From: Nitrospira sp.
Lineage (GTDB): Bacteria > Nitrospirota > Nitrospiria > Nitrospirales > Nitrospiraceae
Assembly: GCA_005116745.1 (NCBI GenBank)
Contig: SWDS01000001.1
Location: 186,001-250,000 of the forward strand
Length of the DNA: 64,000 nucleotides
Direction: 5' to 3'
How positions within the stretch are numbered: the first letter of the stretch is position 1; the number at the start of each line of letters is the position of its first letter. The position numbers and the translations under genes were made by a program. Positions 53,669-62,733 of this stretch are shown here, in pieces. The notes below the pieces were generated by a model. It saw only the letters and a list, made by a program, of their open reading frames with translations. It searched no databases and was not told the origin of the DNA.

Positions 53669-53794
53669 TTATCGGTCGACGGCTTGCTTATTCCCACCAG
53701 GAATTAGATGGCCGTACAGGTCCACCGTGACCTGAATGGAGCTGTGGCCCATCTGATCCTTCACATAGATCACACTGTTGAAGGAACAGTCGGT
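53669..53794 (-). pseudogene. Tyrosine integrase remnant, C-terminal end
   Basis: The minus-strand frame reads SVIYVKDQMGHSSIQVT then DLYGHLIPGGNKQAVDR and stops at TAA. This is the C-terminal end of phage-type integrases, with the GH motif and the catalytic tyrosine of DLYGH. The rest of the gene is absent; the PilZ gene begins at once. The location beside tRNA-His suggests a former integration at that tRNA. Confidence 0.75.
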
Positions 53795-53815
53795 TAGGCT
53801 TCTGCTCCCGAAGGG

Positions 53816-54466
53816 CTAATTGCCCACAATCAGATTTCTGCCGGTTCTGACACGATCCGCTTTGAGAGCAACCATGCGCCGAAGGATGTGGCGTGCTTCG
53901 CGCAAGATCTTCCCGGGCTGGCGGTTGCAGAGGGTATGTGTCTCGGTCTCCTGAAATTCCGAGTCACTGTACCACCGCGGTTTGGCAGGCATATCAGCCG
54001 AACCGGTTTTAATTGCAAGGAATCGACGCAGAACCTCCTCCATGGATGGAATGGAATGTTGTGATAGGGCGGTCTCACCATGGGGTGTCTTTTCTCTGGC
54101 CTGAGGTGAGGTCTCATGATCGGCGGTTCGTGACATCCAGATGAGCCCGAGTTTGTGCCGGAGAAATTCGGTAACCCAGGCTTGATCGATCGGTGCCATC
54201 TCCCGGGCTTCAATCGCAAACTCATGATCTTTTACCCACAGCACGGTCGCATGATGGATACACAGTGGTGCGGATCGTTCGGGGACGGATACCTGCAGAG
54301 TTAATCGCATACCGGGTATCACCGATATTGATCCCACCACTCGCCAGCCTCGAGAGGTTAGATCTAGAATGGTCCCTTCTGCGAGAAGTGCGTCATTTCC
54401 GTATACCACGGGCCAGCTGACCGGAAATCGACTATGGTGCCGCATGGGATTCGTTCTGTTCGTCAT
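53816..54466 (-). CDS. PilZ-domain protein
   Basis: The first ~110 residues fit a PilZ fold: RHHSRFPVSWPVVYG opens the domain, then the D-x-S-x-x-G block as DLTSRGWRV. These are the elements that bind cyclic di-GMP, although the first motif is not the full RxxxR. A ~100-residue charged tail without known domain follows. The ATG at 54466 has AGGAG before it. It may control motility or surface polymers. Confidence 0.8.
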   Translation of the reverse strand: MTNRTNPMRHHSRFPVSWPVVYGNDALLAEGTILDLTSRGWRVVGSISVIPGMRLTLQVSVPERSAPLCIHHATVLWVKDHEFAIEAREMAPIDQAWVTEFLRHKLGLIWMSRTADHETSPQAREKTPHGETALSQHSIPSMEEVLRRFLAIKTGSADMPAKPRWYSDSEFQETETHTLCNRQPGKILREARHILRRMVALKADRVRTGRNLIVGN

Positions 54467-54957
54467 GAGTTCTCCTTCCGCTTGTGTCCATTGGCCTGAT
54501 AGATCAAGCGTAGCGGAGAGAGTAGGCGAGCGCATCCCTCGAAACATCTACCACAAAAGAGGGGGGCTCATTCTAAGTGCATAGCCCACGTTACGTACCT
54601 TGGGGGGGCCTGGGCTTTGGGCGACACAGGGGGAATGACGCACCTTCTATCTATAGGGATCAGTGAAAAGACCACGATGATGAATTGGCCAGGACTCGTC
54701 ACTCTGATCGGGCAGGGGGACAAGCGTGTCTAAAAGTCTATTATGGGATCGCGTGAGCGCTGGAGCCATCGCGACGGTTAGAGAAGAGAGTTACGCGTGT
54801 TGCGAGTCAATGTGCTTCTTGCTTAATCGTCGTATGCCAAGGTGACAGGCATCCTGATACAATGACGGAAGGCCGGTCAGTGCCGGGAATCCCTACTGGC
54901 CACCATGATGCGGCCACGGAGACTGACCGTCCCCACATGTGGAAAGGAAATGTCGCG
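54467..54957. other. 491-bp gap without a supported gene
   Basis: It lies between the divergent PilZ gene and a small exported protein. No frame has both a start signal and protein-like composition. A ribosome site for the next gene (AAGGAA) lies at its end. Confidence 0.45.
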
Positions 54958-55248
54958 ATGCATCGGCTTATCATCAGCGCACTGAACGGTTTCCTGCTTC
55001 TGGCCATCACCATAGTCAGTCTGCCAAATTCCGCCTTCGCCCTTCCGCCCGTTCAAGGAGAAGTTGTCTCCATAACGGTCGGTATTCCTGGAACGATGGT
55101 CATTCGAGATGAAAAAGGGCAGCTCCATATTCTGAACCTCACGCAACAGACCCAACTCGGCGGCCAGTTTAAGGTGGGCGACAAGGTGCTGGCCTTCTTG
55201 AGCCAGTATGGCGTGAGTGCAGTTCAGCCCCAGACGGGAAGTCGGTAG
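54958..55248 (+). CDS. Small exported protein, 96 residues
   Basis: A signal peptide with core LIISALNGFLLLAITIVSL ends at about AFA-LPP. The mature part is a short beta domain (GEVVSITVGIPGTMVIRDE, GGQFKVGDKVLAFL) of the OB or SH3 kind. The start at 54958 has AAGGAA eight bases before it. No family is recognised. Confidence 0.7.
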   Translation: MHRLIISALNGFLLLAITIVSLPNSAFALPPVQGEVVSITVGIPGTMVIRDEKGQLHILNLTQQTQLGGQFKVGDKVLAFLSQYGVSAVQPQTGSR

Positions 55249-55308
55249 TCCGGTCCGATCTCCCAATAGATCCATAGACGCAGAGGATGCCTCTCCGTAT
55301 CTACGCGT

Positions 55309-55530
55309 CTACTTTCCCCGAAGTATAGTCAGGAGTCCAACCGCACCGAGGAGCCCACCGAGGATGATCAGGAACGAGGACGTGGTTGGTACGCCGGTTT
55401 CCTGCGGAGGGGGCCAATCGACAGAGAGCCCAAGCGCAATAAGGACGATGCTGAGTGCAAGCACCCCTTTCCAGCGGATGGTGATCCGCCGATCTGTCTC
55501 GTGAGCTTCTTGAGACTGCTTTTCCGACAT
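55309..55530 (-). CDS. Small membrane protein with two helices, 73 residues
   Basis: The helices are about residues 20-37 (WKGVLALSIVLIALGLSV) and 52-69 (FLIILGGLLGAVGLLTIL), joined by a proline-rich loop. AGAGGA precedes the ATG. It is convergent with the small exported protein. The function is unknown. Confidence 0.65.
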   Translation of the reverse strand: MSEKQSQEAHETDRRITIRWKGVLALSIVLIALGLSVDWPPPQETGVPTTSSFLIILGGLLGAVGLLTILRGK

Positions 55531-55669
55531 TGATCCTCTTGAGCTGATTCACGATCAGCATGGCGCCTTGGAACGGCGACAGTCAAGGACCAGTCTTGCT
55601 CTTGTCGGGAGTTCCTCTAAGGGCGTATGGTTAGCACATGCAAGACCCAGAACATCAGGCAAGGTTTTC

Positions 55670-56494
55670 ATGGCGTGGTTGACGAAGTGCTGGAACTGGT
55701 TCTGGCGGCAAAGCCTCCTCAGTAAGGTTGCCATTTTTGGCCTGTTTGCGGCCTTTATCCCCTTTGTCCTCCCGACGGTTGTGAACTGGTTCAGACCGAC
55801 GATGATTCATGTCGGCGTATCGTTCTATACGTATGAACGGGGCATTCAGCCACAGGGCATGAATACGCTCTATTTCTTTGAACGACGCAATCTGGTGTCT
55901 GATTGCAGCATCCGCCGAGAGGAACAATCGGTGCCGAATGGTCGGGCCAAAGCCCCCGATTCGCAAGCCTGGGTGCTCATCAAGCTGTTGCTTGAAAATG
56001 TGTCCGATCGCGACATCACAAATTTGCGGGTGGGTGTCCGGTCTCCCGCCATCAATCAGTTGACGCAGCTCCTGACGGCCCCAAATCGTATGGTCACCAT
56101 CCAGAAAGAGGCACCGCCTGATGTGAAGCCATTGTATGTCCTCTCGATCGCGACTCTTCCTGGGGAGAGTTCGGCGGTCGTCACCTTCAAGACGCCTATT
56201 GACGACAATCTGCGAGAATTTATTTACGCCAAGCGCCGCCCGGTGACCATCCAGGTTTCTTATGTTTCGGCGGACCAGTTCAGGCAATACCCACCAATCG
56301 TTTCGCGCACGAATGTGGTCAAGATATTGAATCGTGAAGGCGTCTTGCGGACCAACGATGAGGCATTCGCTGAAGAAAAGCTCCAGGTGACGATGTTGCC
56401 CCCCAATGAGCCGTCGATGAAGGAAGGAGCAGCTTCGTATCGGACTCTTCCTAGGGCCAAGGCTTGTACGGAGGCAGAGGCAGGCGTGTGGTGA
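55670..56494 (+). CDS. Membrane-anchored hypothetical protein, 274 residues
   Basis: One N-terminal helix (KVAIFGLFAAFIPFVLPTVV) anchors a soluble domain that looks all-beta (WVLIKLLLENVSDRDITNLRVGVR, SSAVVTFKTPIDDNL, RPVTIQVSYVSAD). The start at 55670 (MAWLTKC) is likely; a longer frame starts earlier. A long open frame on the other strand is a shadow. The gene stands alone and the family is unknown. Confidence 0.65.
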   Translation: MAWLTKCWNWFWRQSLLSKVAIFGLFAAFIPFVLPTVVNWFRPTMIHVGVSFYTYERGIQPQGMNTLYFFERRNLVSDCSIRREEQSVPNGRAKAPDSQAWVLIKLLLENVSDRDITNLRVGVRSPAINQLTQLLTAPNRMVTIQKEAPPDVKPLYVLSIATLPGESSAVVTFKTPIDDNLREFIYAKRRPVTIQVSYVSADQFRQYPPIVSRTNVVKILNREGVLRTNDEAFAEEKLQVTMLPPNEPSMKEGAASYRTLPRAKACTEAEAGVW

Positions 56495-56540
56495 TCTTGG
56501 TGTGGAAAGCTCGTGTCGAACGAGAAGGCGAGTCAACCTG

Positions 56541-57932
56541 TCAATTATGGGCTTCCTGATGCCGATTTCTCGTAAGAAGGCTCTTGGCTGCTGATCGCCC
56601 TGCCAGCCCGCCTGTCGTCCAAGCCCATTGAAAATTGAACCCCCCGATTCGGCCGTCGCAATCCAACAGTTCCCCGGCGAGATAAAGTCCAGGGAGCAGC
56701 TTTGATTCCATCGTGCGATAGTCGATTTCCTCCAAGGGCACGCCTCCGGCCGTGACTTCAGCAAAGTTCCACCCGCGGTCGCTCTCGATCGGAAATCGAA
56801 ACCTGGTCAGAGCGTTCAACAACCGATCTCGATCCGTGCGTGCGACCTGAGCCATGATGTGCTGCGGATCGCAAGAACTATGACGGCAGAGTGATTCGGC
56901 GAAGCGATCTGGAACCAGTAATGAGAGGGTTCGTACGACCGAGCGCTTCGGATGTTCAACGGTCTGTCTGATAAACCATTCTTTCAATGCCTCAGATGAT
57001 CGACCCGGCACGAAGTTGCCATAGAGATCCACACGTACGCCTTGATTCGTTGCAAGGGTCCAGAAGCGGCTGGCGTCCATGACGACGGGGCCGCTGATCC
57101 CGAAATGGGTCCAGAGCAGGCTTCCTGTTCGTCGATCAGCTTCTCGACCATCCACCTGAGTTGTCAGCACTACTTCCTGCGAGAGGCCTGAGAGCGTCGT
57201 GTGAAACATCGAGTGATGCAATAGGAGCGGGACTAATGCTGGAACCGTTGGTGTCACGTGATGGCCGAGAAAGCGGGCCAGCCGATACCCAAATCCATCG
57301 CTGCCTGTTTTCGGCAACGACTGACCACCGGTGGCGAGAATGAGTCGGGTGGCATGGAGCAGGCCATACCTATGCCGAACTTGAAAGCCGGATTCGGACC
57401 GCGTGACCTTGTTCACACGATGATCTGGGCATACCGTGACACCCGAATCCCGCGCACGCGCAAGCAGTGCATTGAGAACAGTGCGTGCCTTGTCGGTGGT
57501 GGGAAACATCTTGCCGGTGTCTTCGCGTTTCAATTCAATACCCAATGAGGTAAGCCATGCGATTGTCTGTTCAAGTGAACACGCTGCAAGAACGTTGCGG
57601 ATGATGTGTCGGTTGCCAAAAAAATCCTTCGATGTCACGCGATCATGCGTGACATTGCAACGTCCTCCGCCTGAGACCAGAATTTTGGCCCCCAATGACT
57701 TCGCCCCATCGAGCAGGTAAATCCTTGCGTCTTGGCTGTGTTCTCTAGCTGCGATGGCAGCGGCAAGGCCAGCCGCTCCTCCGCCAATAATGGCGACATC
57801 CGCCGTGGATGTTTCATGGGTGGATGGTGTTGGATTCTTCACGGAGTGTTTCTCAACCACTTTCTGTACAAGACTTCGCAGCTGAGTCCGTGACGTCCTC
57901 GCGGAGCGTTGAACGTTCACACCGATAGGCAC
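56541..57932 (-). CDS. BaiN/HI0933-family flavoprotein
   Basis: An FAD-binding motif (VAIIGGGAAGLAAAIAA) near residue 46 is followed by GAKILVSGGGRCNVTHDR and LATGGQSLPKTGSDGFG, and by TAGGVPLEEIDYRTMESK in the C-terminal part, ending GELLDCDGRIGGFNFQWAWTTG. The family reduces a carbon-carbon bond or has unknown substrates. A 40-residue N-terminal extension rich in serine and threonine may be a mis-called start. Confidence 0.88.
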   Translation of the reverse strand: MPIGVNVQRSARTSRTQLRSLVQKVVEKHSVKNPTPSTHETSTADVAIIGGGAAGLAAAIAAREHSQDARIYLLDGAKSLGAKILVSGGGRCNVTHDRVTSKDFFGNRHIIRNVLAACSLEQTIAWLTSLGIELKREDTGKMFPTTDKARTVLNALLARARDSGVTVCPDHRVNKVTRSESGFQVRHRYGLLHATRLILATGGQSLPKTGSDGFGYRLARFLGHHVTPTVPALVPLLLHHSMFHTTLSGLSQEVVLTTQVDGREADRRTGSLLWTHFGISGPVVMDASRFWTLATNQGVRVDLYGNFVPGRSSEALKEWFIRQTVEHPKRSVVRTLSLLVPDRFAESLCRHSSCDPQHIMAQVARTDRDRLLNALTRFRFPIESDRGWNFAEVTAGGVPLEEIDYRTMESKLLPGLYLAGELLDCDGRIGGFNFQWAWTTGGLAGRSAAKSLLTRNRHQEAHN

Positions 57933-58085
57933 GCGGCATAACGTGCTGAAAAGTTAGATGATGACCGAACGCGACATTAGAGTCTTTTAACTGGCTGTTA
58001 ACTCGGGGTTAATCTCACGATGCTACTGTACCCCTCGTGCATATGTGACGTGATTGTCATCATTCATCTCAGCAGGAGGGACGCC

Positions 58086-58241
58086 ATGACTTGTCTGAAA
58101 TGCAAAGGCCTAATGATCCAAGAGCGTCAACCAGCGGTCTCGTCTAGTACTGTTATTCTGCGCTGTCTCAATTGTGGGCTGATCATTGATCCCTTGATCG
58201 AGCAGAATCGCAGCAACCACATGCGAGCCAAGGCGGCTTAG
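58086..58241 (+). CDS. Small zinc-ribbon protein, 51 residues
   Basis: The protein starts MTCLKCKGLM and has a second pair CLNC about 25 residues later. The pattern is the same as in the gene at 6312-6539, where the second half also reads C-x2-C-G-x-x-I-D. AGGAGGG lies eight bases before the ATG. This second example supports that both are real genes of one family of unknown function. Confidence 0.75.
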   Translation: MTCLKCKGLMIQERQPAVSSSTVILRCLNCGLIIDPLIEQNRSNHMRAKAA

Positions 58242-58317
58242 GAGCAGAGTCCTATTCCGGTCATCCACAAGACTATGGGATTGATCGGCATGGTTGGAGT
58301 GGATGTCGCGCGCACGG

Positions 58318-59091
58318 TCAGACCGAAAACTCAGCCCACAAAAAAGTGTGGTCTGACGGTTCTTTCGCTCGCCGTGGCTCGACGTCCACATCCGCTCGCA
58401 CACATGTATTTGCGAGGGGCGCGGTGGCCATCATATGATCGATCCGCCACCCTTTGTTGGCCGCAAGTGAGCTCGGCGCACGGTAGTCCCAGAATGTATA
58501 TTGTTGACGTGTCGGATAGAGTTTCACAAAGACATCTTGAAATCCCCATGCCACCGTCTGTTCATAGGCCTTACGCGCGGCTTCGTGGTAACAGACATGG
58601 TTCAGATGTTTCTCTGGACCGTGCACGTCCATGGGGCGTGGGGCTACGTTCATATCTCCGCACCAGATCGCCGGGGCTTGCGGTGACAGGTGTGTGTTGA
58701 AGTAGTTCCGCAGTCGTTCGTACCAGGCGAGCTTGTAGGCATACTTCGGCGAGTCGATTTCGAACCCCTGCGGCACGTAGGTGTTCACGATGGGAATCCC
58801 ATCGATGATCACTCTCAGCAAACGAGCGTCTTCCGGGTCTCCTCCATCGTCGAATCCGTAGAACACTGCGTCCGGCTTCTTTCGGCTGAGAATCGCCACC
58901 CCGTTATACGATTTCATCCCTCGAAACGTGATCTCGTACCCGCTGGGTGCCAGCGCGAGCAAGGGAAACTCGCTATCCTGAACCTTGGTTTCCTGCAGAC
59001 ACAGCACATCCGGCTTGTGTTGATCGAGCCATTCCAGCACGATCGGCAAGCGTTTGCGCAATGAATTGACGTTGAACGTGGCGATTTTCAT
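58318..59091 (-). CDS. xthA: Exodeoxyribonuclease III
   Basis: This is an AP endonuclease of base-excision repair. Motifs are MKIATFNVNSLRKRLP, DVLCLQETKVQDSEFP, GDMNVAPRPMDVHGP with the catalytic Asp/Asn, and RIDHMMATAPLA plus SDHTFLWAEF at the end. The start at 59091 gives 257 residues, the normal size. It is convergent with the zinc-ribbon gene and co-directional with oxyR. Confidence 0.96.
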   Translation of the reverse strand: MKIATFNVNSLRKRLPIVLEWLDQHKPDVLCLQETKVQDSEFPLLALAPSGYEITFRGMKSYNGVAILSRKKPDAVFYGFDDGGDPEDARLLRVIIDGIPIVNTYVPQGFEIDSPKYAYKLAWYERLRNYFNTHLSPQAPAIWCGDMNVAPRPMDVHGPEKHLNHVCYHEAARKAYEQTVAWGFQDVFVKLYPTRQQYTFWDYRAPSSLAANKGWRIDHMMATAPLANTCVRADVDVEPRRAKEPSDHTFLWAEFSV

Positions 59092-59175
59092 GAAAGCCGT
59101 GCTTCTATTGAGTCGGCGGCATCCTAACAAAAGTCATCTGGCGCAACAAGCGCCCAGATGAAACGCTGAGAGGTG

Positions 59176-60099
59176 TCATGCCGACTGGTGTTTGCCCGGC
59201 ACCATGCTCAATCCTGGCATCTTCAGCCCATGGATTGCGTCCCGGATCACGTCGATCACCTGTGGTCGAGTAAACCCTCGGCGCCATGCGAGTCCGATTC
59301 GACGCCCCGGTACCGGTTTTGCCAGGTCGATGGCGATTAATCGCTTGTTTGCATACTTCTTCGTGAGAGCACTGCAGGGTAGGACGGTGACGCCTAACCC
59401 CGAGGCGACCATCTGGCGAATCGTTTCGAGAGAATTTCCCTGTAGGCCTTCTGTATCTGACCGGCTCAGTTCTGGGCAGGCATTCAACACCTGCTGGCGA
59501 AAACAGTGCCCAGCATGAAGCAGTAACACCTTTTCGGCATCGAGTTCACGCGCGTCGATCTGCTTTTTACGCTCCCACCGATGCCCAACTGGGACCACTG
59601 CTTTGAATGGCTCGTCATAGAGGGCGTGAGTGTGAATGCCCAGCTCTTCAAATGGCAGGGCTACCATGATCACATCTAATTTCCCATTCTTCAGCATCGC
59701 GGTCAGATTGGCCGTCAAACTTTCTTCGATCTCGAGCGGCATCGCCGGTGCGCGCTTGTGAAGAGTCGGAATGAGATCTGGCAGGATATAAGGCCCGACG
59801 GTGGCAATGACCCCGAACCGCAGCAGTCCATTCAGTTGATCTTTACCTTGCGCCGCAATGAGTTTGATGTGTTCCGCTTCTTCTAGCACACGCTGCGCTT
59901 GATGGACGATTTGCTCGCCGAGTGGAGTCAGTTCGATGTGGTTACGGCGTCGTTCGAAGATCATCGTACCCAATTCATCTTCCAACTTCTTGATCGCCAG
60001 GCTCAATGCCGGTTGGGTCACGAATACTCGTTCTGCAGCGCGGCTGAAATGCCGTTCCTGCGCCACGACCACGATGTACTGCAATTCCGTCAGTGTCAT
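59176..60099 (-). CDS. oxyR: OxyR-type LysR-family peroxide regulator
   Basis: The N-terminal winged helix (LTELQYIVVVAQERHFSRAA, QPALSLAIKKLEDELG) is followed by the sensor domain. The redox pair stands at Cys199 and Cys208 (AGHCFRQQVLNACPE), the same numbers as in Escherichia coli OxyR. That the sequence numbers fit so well supports a peroxide sensor that forms a disulfide on oxidation. The gene faces a c-type cytochrome peroxidase across an intergenic dyad. Confidence 0.92.
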   Translation of the reverse strand: MTLTELQYIVVVAQERHFSRAAERVFVTQPALSLAIKKLEDELGTMIFERRRNHIELTPLGEQIVHQAQRVLEEAEHIKLIAAQGKDQLNGLLRFGVIATVGPYILPDLIPTLHKRAPAMPLEIEESLTANLTAMLKNGKLDVIMVALPFEELGIHTHALYDEPFKAVVPVGHRWERKKQIDARELDAEKVLLLHAGHCFRQQVLNACPELSRSDTEGLQGNSLETIRQMVASGLGVTVLPCSALTKKYANKRLIAIDLAKPVPGRRIGLAWRRGFTRPQVIDVIRDAIHGLKMPGLSMVPGKHQSA

Positions 60100-60132
60100 C
60101 GTCGGCTCCTTTCATGAATAAGAAATACTAAT

Positions 60133-60151
60133 ATAGAGAATCTATATTCTC
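60133..60151. promoter_or_regulatory. Overlapping dyads before oxyR, candidate OxyR site
   Basis: ATAGA-gaa-TCTAT (60133-60145) and GAGAAT-ctat-ATTCTC (60136-60151) overlap 34 bp before the oxyR start. LysR regulators usually bind such dyads in divergent promoters. The half ATAG...CTAT recalls the OxyR consensus, though the spacing differs. Confidence 0.5.
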
Positions 60152-60241
60152 AATTGGACTTATTTTGTGAGACCGGTTATTTTATGCTCCATACAGACAA
60201 ACGAAGCATCGCGACATGTCGCCGGTCAGAAGGCGGAGGCC

Positions 60242-60568
60242 ATGAACATGAAAAGTTGGTTGATCGTCGTATGCAGGGCTGGCCTGGTTTCGGTTGGTGT
60301 GCTAGTTTGCTCCGTGAGACCGGCGATTGCCTGCGGATTGAGTCGGCAGCACGAGTCATGATATGACGAGGCGCTCGTCGGTACTACTATGATGGTCGAT
60401 GATATGATCCACCAGTTGGTCGATGGGCAAGAGGCGTTAGTGCAAACATCCCGGGACGTCTTTCCAACGGCTGAGAAGGCCTTGAGTCAGCTGACAAACG
60501 ATCTGCGGACCATGCGTATGCAGGTGTATGAAAAGATGACATGGATGATCCGAAGCCTGCCCGAGTAG
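60242..60568 (+). pseudogene. Exported small protein interrupted by one in-frame TGA
   Basis: An ATG at 60242 (or 60248) with GGAGG before it opens a signal peptide (MKSWLIVVCRAGLVSVGVLV, cleaved near AIACG). After 39 codons a TGA (60359-60361) occurs. The same frame goes on for 68 codons, with YDEALVGTTMMVDDM and helical amphipathic sequence, and stops at TAG 60566-60568. Reading through would give ~108 residues. A new ATG at 60389 could start the second piece. A nonsense mutation, an error or two proteins all remain possible. Confidence 0.5.
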
Positions 60569-60743
60569 GGGACATCTCACCCAGGACTTGAGCCAGCCGA
60601 ATGCATGGGGGCGCGGCGATTCATGCGATGGGTGCCAATGTGGGCGAGAGGCTGCAAGCCGCTCGAAGAGGAGCACATTTGGTTCACATGTATAACCAAA
60701 GCGCAATGACACTTCTGTCACTGCACGAAGGGAGGAGACGAAG

Positions 60744-61796
60744 ATGAAAAGGCGGACGCTGACTCATTCGATACCTGCGTGTGCGTTATTAATGTTGGGG
60801 TCGCTGTTGGGATTCTCGTTCGGCGACGCACAAGCAGAGGAGTACAAGCTCAAGATTCCATTCGGTCTCGAGGAGACTTCTGTGGTCATTCCGGCCGACA
60901 ACCCGTTGACGAAGGAGAAGGTCGAGTTAGGCCGGCTGCTGTTTTTTGACAAGCGGTTGTCGCAGGACAACACCATTGCCTGTGCGAATTGTCATATGGC
61001 GAAATTCGCGTTCACGGATGGCAGGCCGGTTTCTGCCGGCATCCGAGGCCAGAAGGGTGGCCGCAGTGCACCAGCGTCCTTCAACCGGGTGTTTAGCAGC
61101 ACACAATTTTGGGATGGTCGGGCTCCAACATTGGAAGCTCAATCGGTCGGTCCGTTTACGAATCCGATCGAGCACGGCTTTGCCAACTACGATGTGATGA
61201 ATGCGAAAATGATGAAAATCGCAGGCTACCGGAAACTCTTCAAGCAAGTCTTCGGGGATGACACCATCACAACGGAAAGGGTCGGCATGGCCATCGCCAG
61301 CTTCCAGCGCACCGTTCTGTCCGGCAACAGCCCTGCGGACCGGTTCGATCAGGGAGGGGAAGCCGGGGCCATTCCAGAAGCCGCGCAGAAGGGCCTCATC
61401 CTGTTCCGAGATAAGGCACGTTGCACCAAGTGCCACTCCGGGTTCAATTTCACCGACGAGAAATTTCACAACCTCGGCATTGGCTGGGACGACAATAAAG
61501 TGGATCTTGGTCGATACATGGTCACGCAGAATGCTGAGGAACTTGGCGCCTTTAAGACTCCGACCTTGCGGGAGATCGCGCGAAGCGCTCCGTACATGCA
61601 CGACGGGCGTTTCAAGACGCTTGCAGAAGTCGTCGATTTCTACAACAAGGGTGGTGTCAAGAATCCCCACCAAGACAATCTCGTTATTCCTCTTGAGCTA
61701 ACGGATCAGGAAAAGCATGACCTGGTGGAGTTTCTCGGTACACTCAACGGCGAAGGGTGGCAACAGGCCACGGCGCCCAAGGCATTTCCGAAGTAA
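60744..61796 (+). CDS. Di-heme cytochrome c peroxidase
   Basis: The enzyme reduces hydrogen peroxide to water in the periplasm with electrons from small c-type cytochromes. A signal peptide (ALLMLGSLLGFSFGDAQA) is followed by two heme motifs, CANCH (Cys80-His84) and CTKCH (Cys227-His231). The MauG/CcpA pattern SVGPFTNPIEHGF and TPTLREIARSAPYMHDGRF is also seen. Its 350 residues are typical. GGGAGGAG precedes the ATG. OxyR lies next door, so peroxide induction is likely. Confidence 0.94.
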   Translation: MKRRTLTHSIPACALLMLGSLLGFSFGDAQAEEYKLKIPFGLEETSVVIPADNPLTKEKVELGRLLFFDKRLSQDNTIACANCHMAKFAFTDGRPVSAGIRGQKGGRSAPASFNRVFSSTQFWDGRAPTLEAQSVGPFTNPIEHGFANYDVMNAKMMKIAGYRKLFKQVFGDDTITTERVGMAIASFQRTVLSGNSPADRFDQGGEAGAIPEAAQKGLILFRDKARCTKCHSGFNFTDEKFHNLGIGWDDNKVDLGRYMVTQNAEELGAFKTPTLREIARSAPYMHDGRFKTLAEVVDFYNKGGVKNPHQDNLVIPLELTDQEKHDLVEFLGTLNGEGWQQATAPKAFPK

Positions 61797-61824
61797 TTCG
61801 TTCATCTGAACGCGTGCGGTCATG

Positions 61825-61858
61825 AGAGGGCTTCCTTCGGCGACGAAGGAAGCCCTCT
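61825..61858. terminator. Bidirectional terminator after the peroxidase
   Basis: A perfect 15-bp stem (agagggcttccttcg and its complement) closes a GCGA tetraloop, 28 bp after the peroxidase stop and 33 bp before the end of the convergent MscS gene. A short T-rich stretch follows on the plus strand. This is the strongest hairpin in the window. Confidence 0.75.
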
Positions 61859-61890
61859 TCCTTTGTCGGGGCTGAAACTCTCTGTGCCGG

Positions 61891-62730
61891 TCAGTTGGAT
61901 GTGGTCGTTCCGATAAGATACCGACGCAGGATGGCTTGCTCAATGCGCGAGCGTCCTCGATCGGGAGCTGGAAATCGAAGCACAAGATGGAGCTTGCCGG
62001 ATTCCGGTAGTTGGATAGTGATGCGCGGGTCCGGCGAAGGCGCTTCCAACAGATTGGCCTGCTCCAGCAACTTCATTTGCCGGACGGCTTCTTCCATGAA
62101 CGGCGCACACTCGGCCTTGGCCGCCTCTACGAGGGTGCGTTCTGCCTTCTGCCAGTCGTCATCGATCTTGATCGGTACCACGAGTGTATAGAGGCCGTAC
62201 TCCTGGTCAGGATTCTCCTTGATCAAGGCATTCGTGAACAGCAGGCTGTTGGGAAAGACGGCGACCCGGCCGGTGTACAAGTGCGCGGATTGCCCGGGAC
62301 CGATCTCCAGTAGCTTCGTCGCAAAGGCATCGTGGTCCAGTACCACACCGCGGTGGCCCGCAATCTGAATTCGATCACCGACAGCATAGACCTTGCTGCT
62401 CACTCGCAGCGCCGCGCCACTCCAACAGAGAATCAGTTCCTTTGTCGCCAAGACCATCGCCGCCGCCACCGCGACGAGCGACACGGCAAACGCCTGGAGT
62501 TCATGGGCCCAGATGATCACCAGGCCGATGAGAAACGCAAAAACGACGGAATTTCTGGTCGTCACCACCCATCGACGTTTCGACTCCATCGAGAGCGTCT
62601 GATTGCCGGCGATCCATCGGACGGCCAGCGCTCTGACGCTGACCAAGACTATCAACAGGATCAGCGACTTGAGTCCATCCAATGCGACGGAGCTATCGAT
62701 GGAATACCACTCGCTTGGGGGCACGATCAT
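61891..62730 (-). CDS. MscS-family mechanosensitive channel or small-conductance channel
   Basis: Three predicted membrane helices (about 19-36, 60-77 and 80-105) are followed by an MscS-type beta domain (YAVGDRIQIAGHRGVVLDHDAFATKLLEI) and RVAVFPNSLLFTNALIK. The length of 279 residues equals the core MscS. The pore helix is more polar and less glycine-rich than in the Escherichia coli channel. It may relieve osmotic pressure in the inner membrane. It overlaps no neighbour. Confidence 0.85.
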   Translation of the reverse strand: MIVPPSEWYSIDSSVALDGLKSLILLIVLVSVRALAVRWIAGNQTLSMESKRRWVVTTRNSVVFAFLIGLVIIWAHELQAFAVSLVAVAAAMVLATKELILCWSGAALRVSSKVYAVGDRIQIAGHRGVVLDHDAFATKLLEIGPGQSAHLYTGRVAVFPNSLLFTNALIKENPDQEYGLYTLVVPIKIDDDWQKAERTLVEAAKAECAPFMEEAVRQMKLLEQANLLEAPSPDPRITIQLPESGKLHLVLRFPAPDRGRSRIEQAILRRYLIGTTTSN

Positions 62731-62733
62731 CCT

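Noticed and set aside
55655-56764. Long open frame on the minus strand (369 codons)
   Set aside because: It runs antisense to the membrane-anchored protein at 55670, is rich in Arg/His/Ile without domain pattern, and overlaps the flavoprotein gene end. It is a codon-bias shadow.
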